Assembly (NCBI GenBank): GCA_043806735.1 | Contig: JAZDGR010000180.1 | Location: 1-5,830 of the forward strand | Direction of reading: 5' to 3' | Origin: QYOJ01 sp043806735 | Lineage (GTDB): Bacteria > Bacteroidota > Bacteroidia > Bacteroidales > FEN-979 | DNA length: 5,830 bases | Part shown: one piece after another, positions 5,516 to 5,830 of the stretch | Position numbering within the stretch: the first letter of the stretch is position 1 | Layout of the letters: each line of letters starts with the position of its first letter | Translations under genes and position numbers: made by a program | Notes under the pieces: generated by a model | The model's input: only the letters and a program-made list of their open reading frames with translations | What the model was told of the DNA's origin: nothing | Databases searched by the model: none

Positions 5516-5731
5516 ATGAAAAACCTTTTACTTTTCCTTTGCAGCTTAGTAGCAACGGCTTCCATGCAGGCACAGATCATTTATGTGCATCCGGATTCGC
5601 TCCATTCCACAATCCAATCAGGGATCAATGCTGCCCAACAAAACAATGGAGATACTATCCTTGTTGCCGAGGGTATCTATTACGAACAAATTAATTCTAC
5701 TTTGGTAAAATGGGTTCATAATATCGGTTGA
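5516..5731 (+). pseudogene. N-terminal stub of a secreted right-handed beta-helix protein (71 aa)
   Basis: The stub has a clear signal peptide (residues 1-19, LLLFLCSLVATASMQA, cleavage before QIIYVHP). It then has the start typical of Bacteroidota secreted beta-helix (pectate-lyase-like fold) proteins: STIQSGINAAQ (31-41), GDTILVAEGIYYEQIN (45-60). In relatives this opening leads into several hundred residues of beta-helix. Here the similarity stops at about residue 60, the frame reads STLVKWVHNIG and ends at TGA 5729-5731. Shifting frame near 5693 gives FYFGKMGS, a little like the expected INF-GK continuation, but that frame stops at once too. All three frames close within 40 bp, so the gene is truncated or decayed, not carrying one simple frameshift. 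The ATG at 5516 gives the intact signal peptide. The heptad palindrome lies 17 bp upstream. It might still be expressed as a short exported peptide. Confidence 0.6.
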
Positions 5732-5830
5732 TGTCTTTTTGCCTTTGCCTATGCCTTTTTTCCAACTGTTCTGCACGGTTTTCATGGCAGTCATAATCGA
5801 ACCTTGACCTTATTTCTTTTGCAATCAGAA
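5732..5830. other. Unassigned window end with a hexamer repeat
   Basis: No gene was recognised. Directly after the stub's stop there are three hexamer units (TTTGCC at 5738-5743 and 5744-5749, TATGCC at 5750-5755) flanked by T runs. The remaining 75 bp show no convincing coding frame or hairpin. Whatever follows is cut off by the window edge. Confidence 0.5.

Overview
The window looks like chromosomal DNA of a Bacteroidota (Bacteroidetes) species, probably an environmental member. Four things point there: a secreted beta-rich protein ending in a type IX secretion (T9SS) sorting domain; a tiny partner protein with a PID-CTERM-like tail; a DUF4143-type ATPase of the kind common in this phylum; and matches to the Bacteroidota -7 promoter motif TAnnTTTG before all three plus-strand genes, instead of strong Shine-Dalgarno sites. 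No rRNA, tRNA, CRISPR array or transposase gene was seen.

Layout. Positions 26-2738 (minus strand) hold a tight two-gene unit: an 821-residue T9SS substrate followed after 4 bp by an 80-residue PID-CTERM-like protein. Positions 2739-2974 carry no intact gene, but hold a degenerate short repeat, what looks like the fossil 3' end of a lost plus-strand gene, and an 8-bp tandem array. Positions 2975-3391 (minus) encode a four-helix-bundle protein of the 23S rRNA intervening-sequence (IVP/S23) family. Arrays of the same 8-bp unit bracket it in opposite orientation, so the gene looks like the cargo of a compact element (2931-3429). A GTG-started HD-domain hydrolase gene follows at 3447-4007 (plus), then a DUF4143 ATPase gene at 4115-5320 (plus) that is visibly richer in A+T. 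Positions 5321-5515 hold a 21-bp-period repeat and a symmetrical 68-bp inverted array of 7-bp units. Positions 5516-5731 hold the N-terminal stub of a secreted right-handed beta-helix protein, followed by a hexamer repeat and unassigned sequence to the window end.

The genes do not form one pathway. The clearest functional unit is the secreted protein with its PID-CTERM-like partner, both probably acting at the cell envelope or surface. The rest reads as accessory, turned-over DNA: a truncated beta-helix gene, a fossil gene end, and short-unit repeat arrays at most gene borders. The most interesting feature is the four-helix-bundle gene packed between inverted 8-bp arrays, together with a gene-less 68-bp palindrome about 2 kb away built on the same plan from 7-bp units. 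I infer that these may be a cargo-bearing and an empty version of one class of small Bacteroidota element. That is an inference from architecture only.
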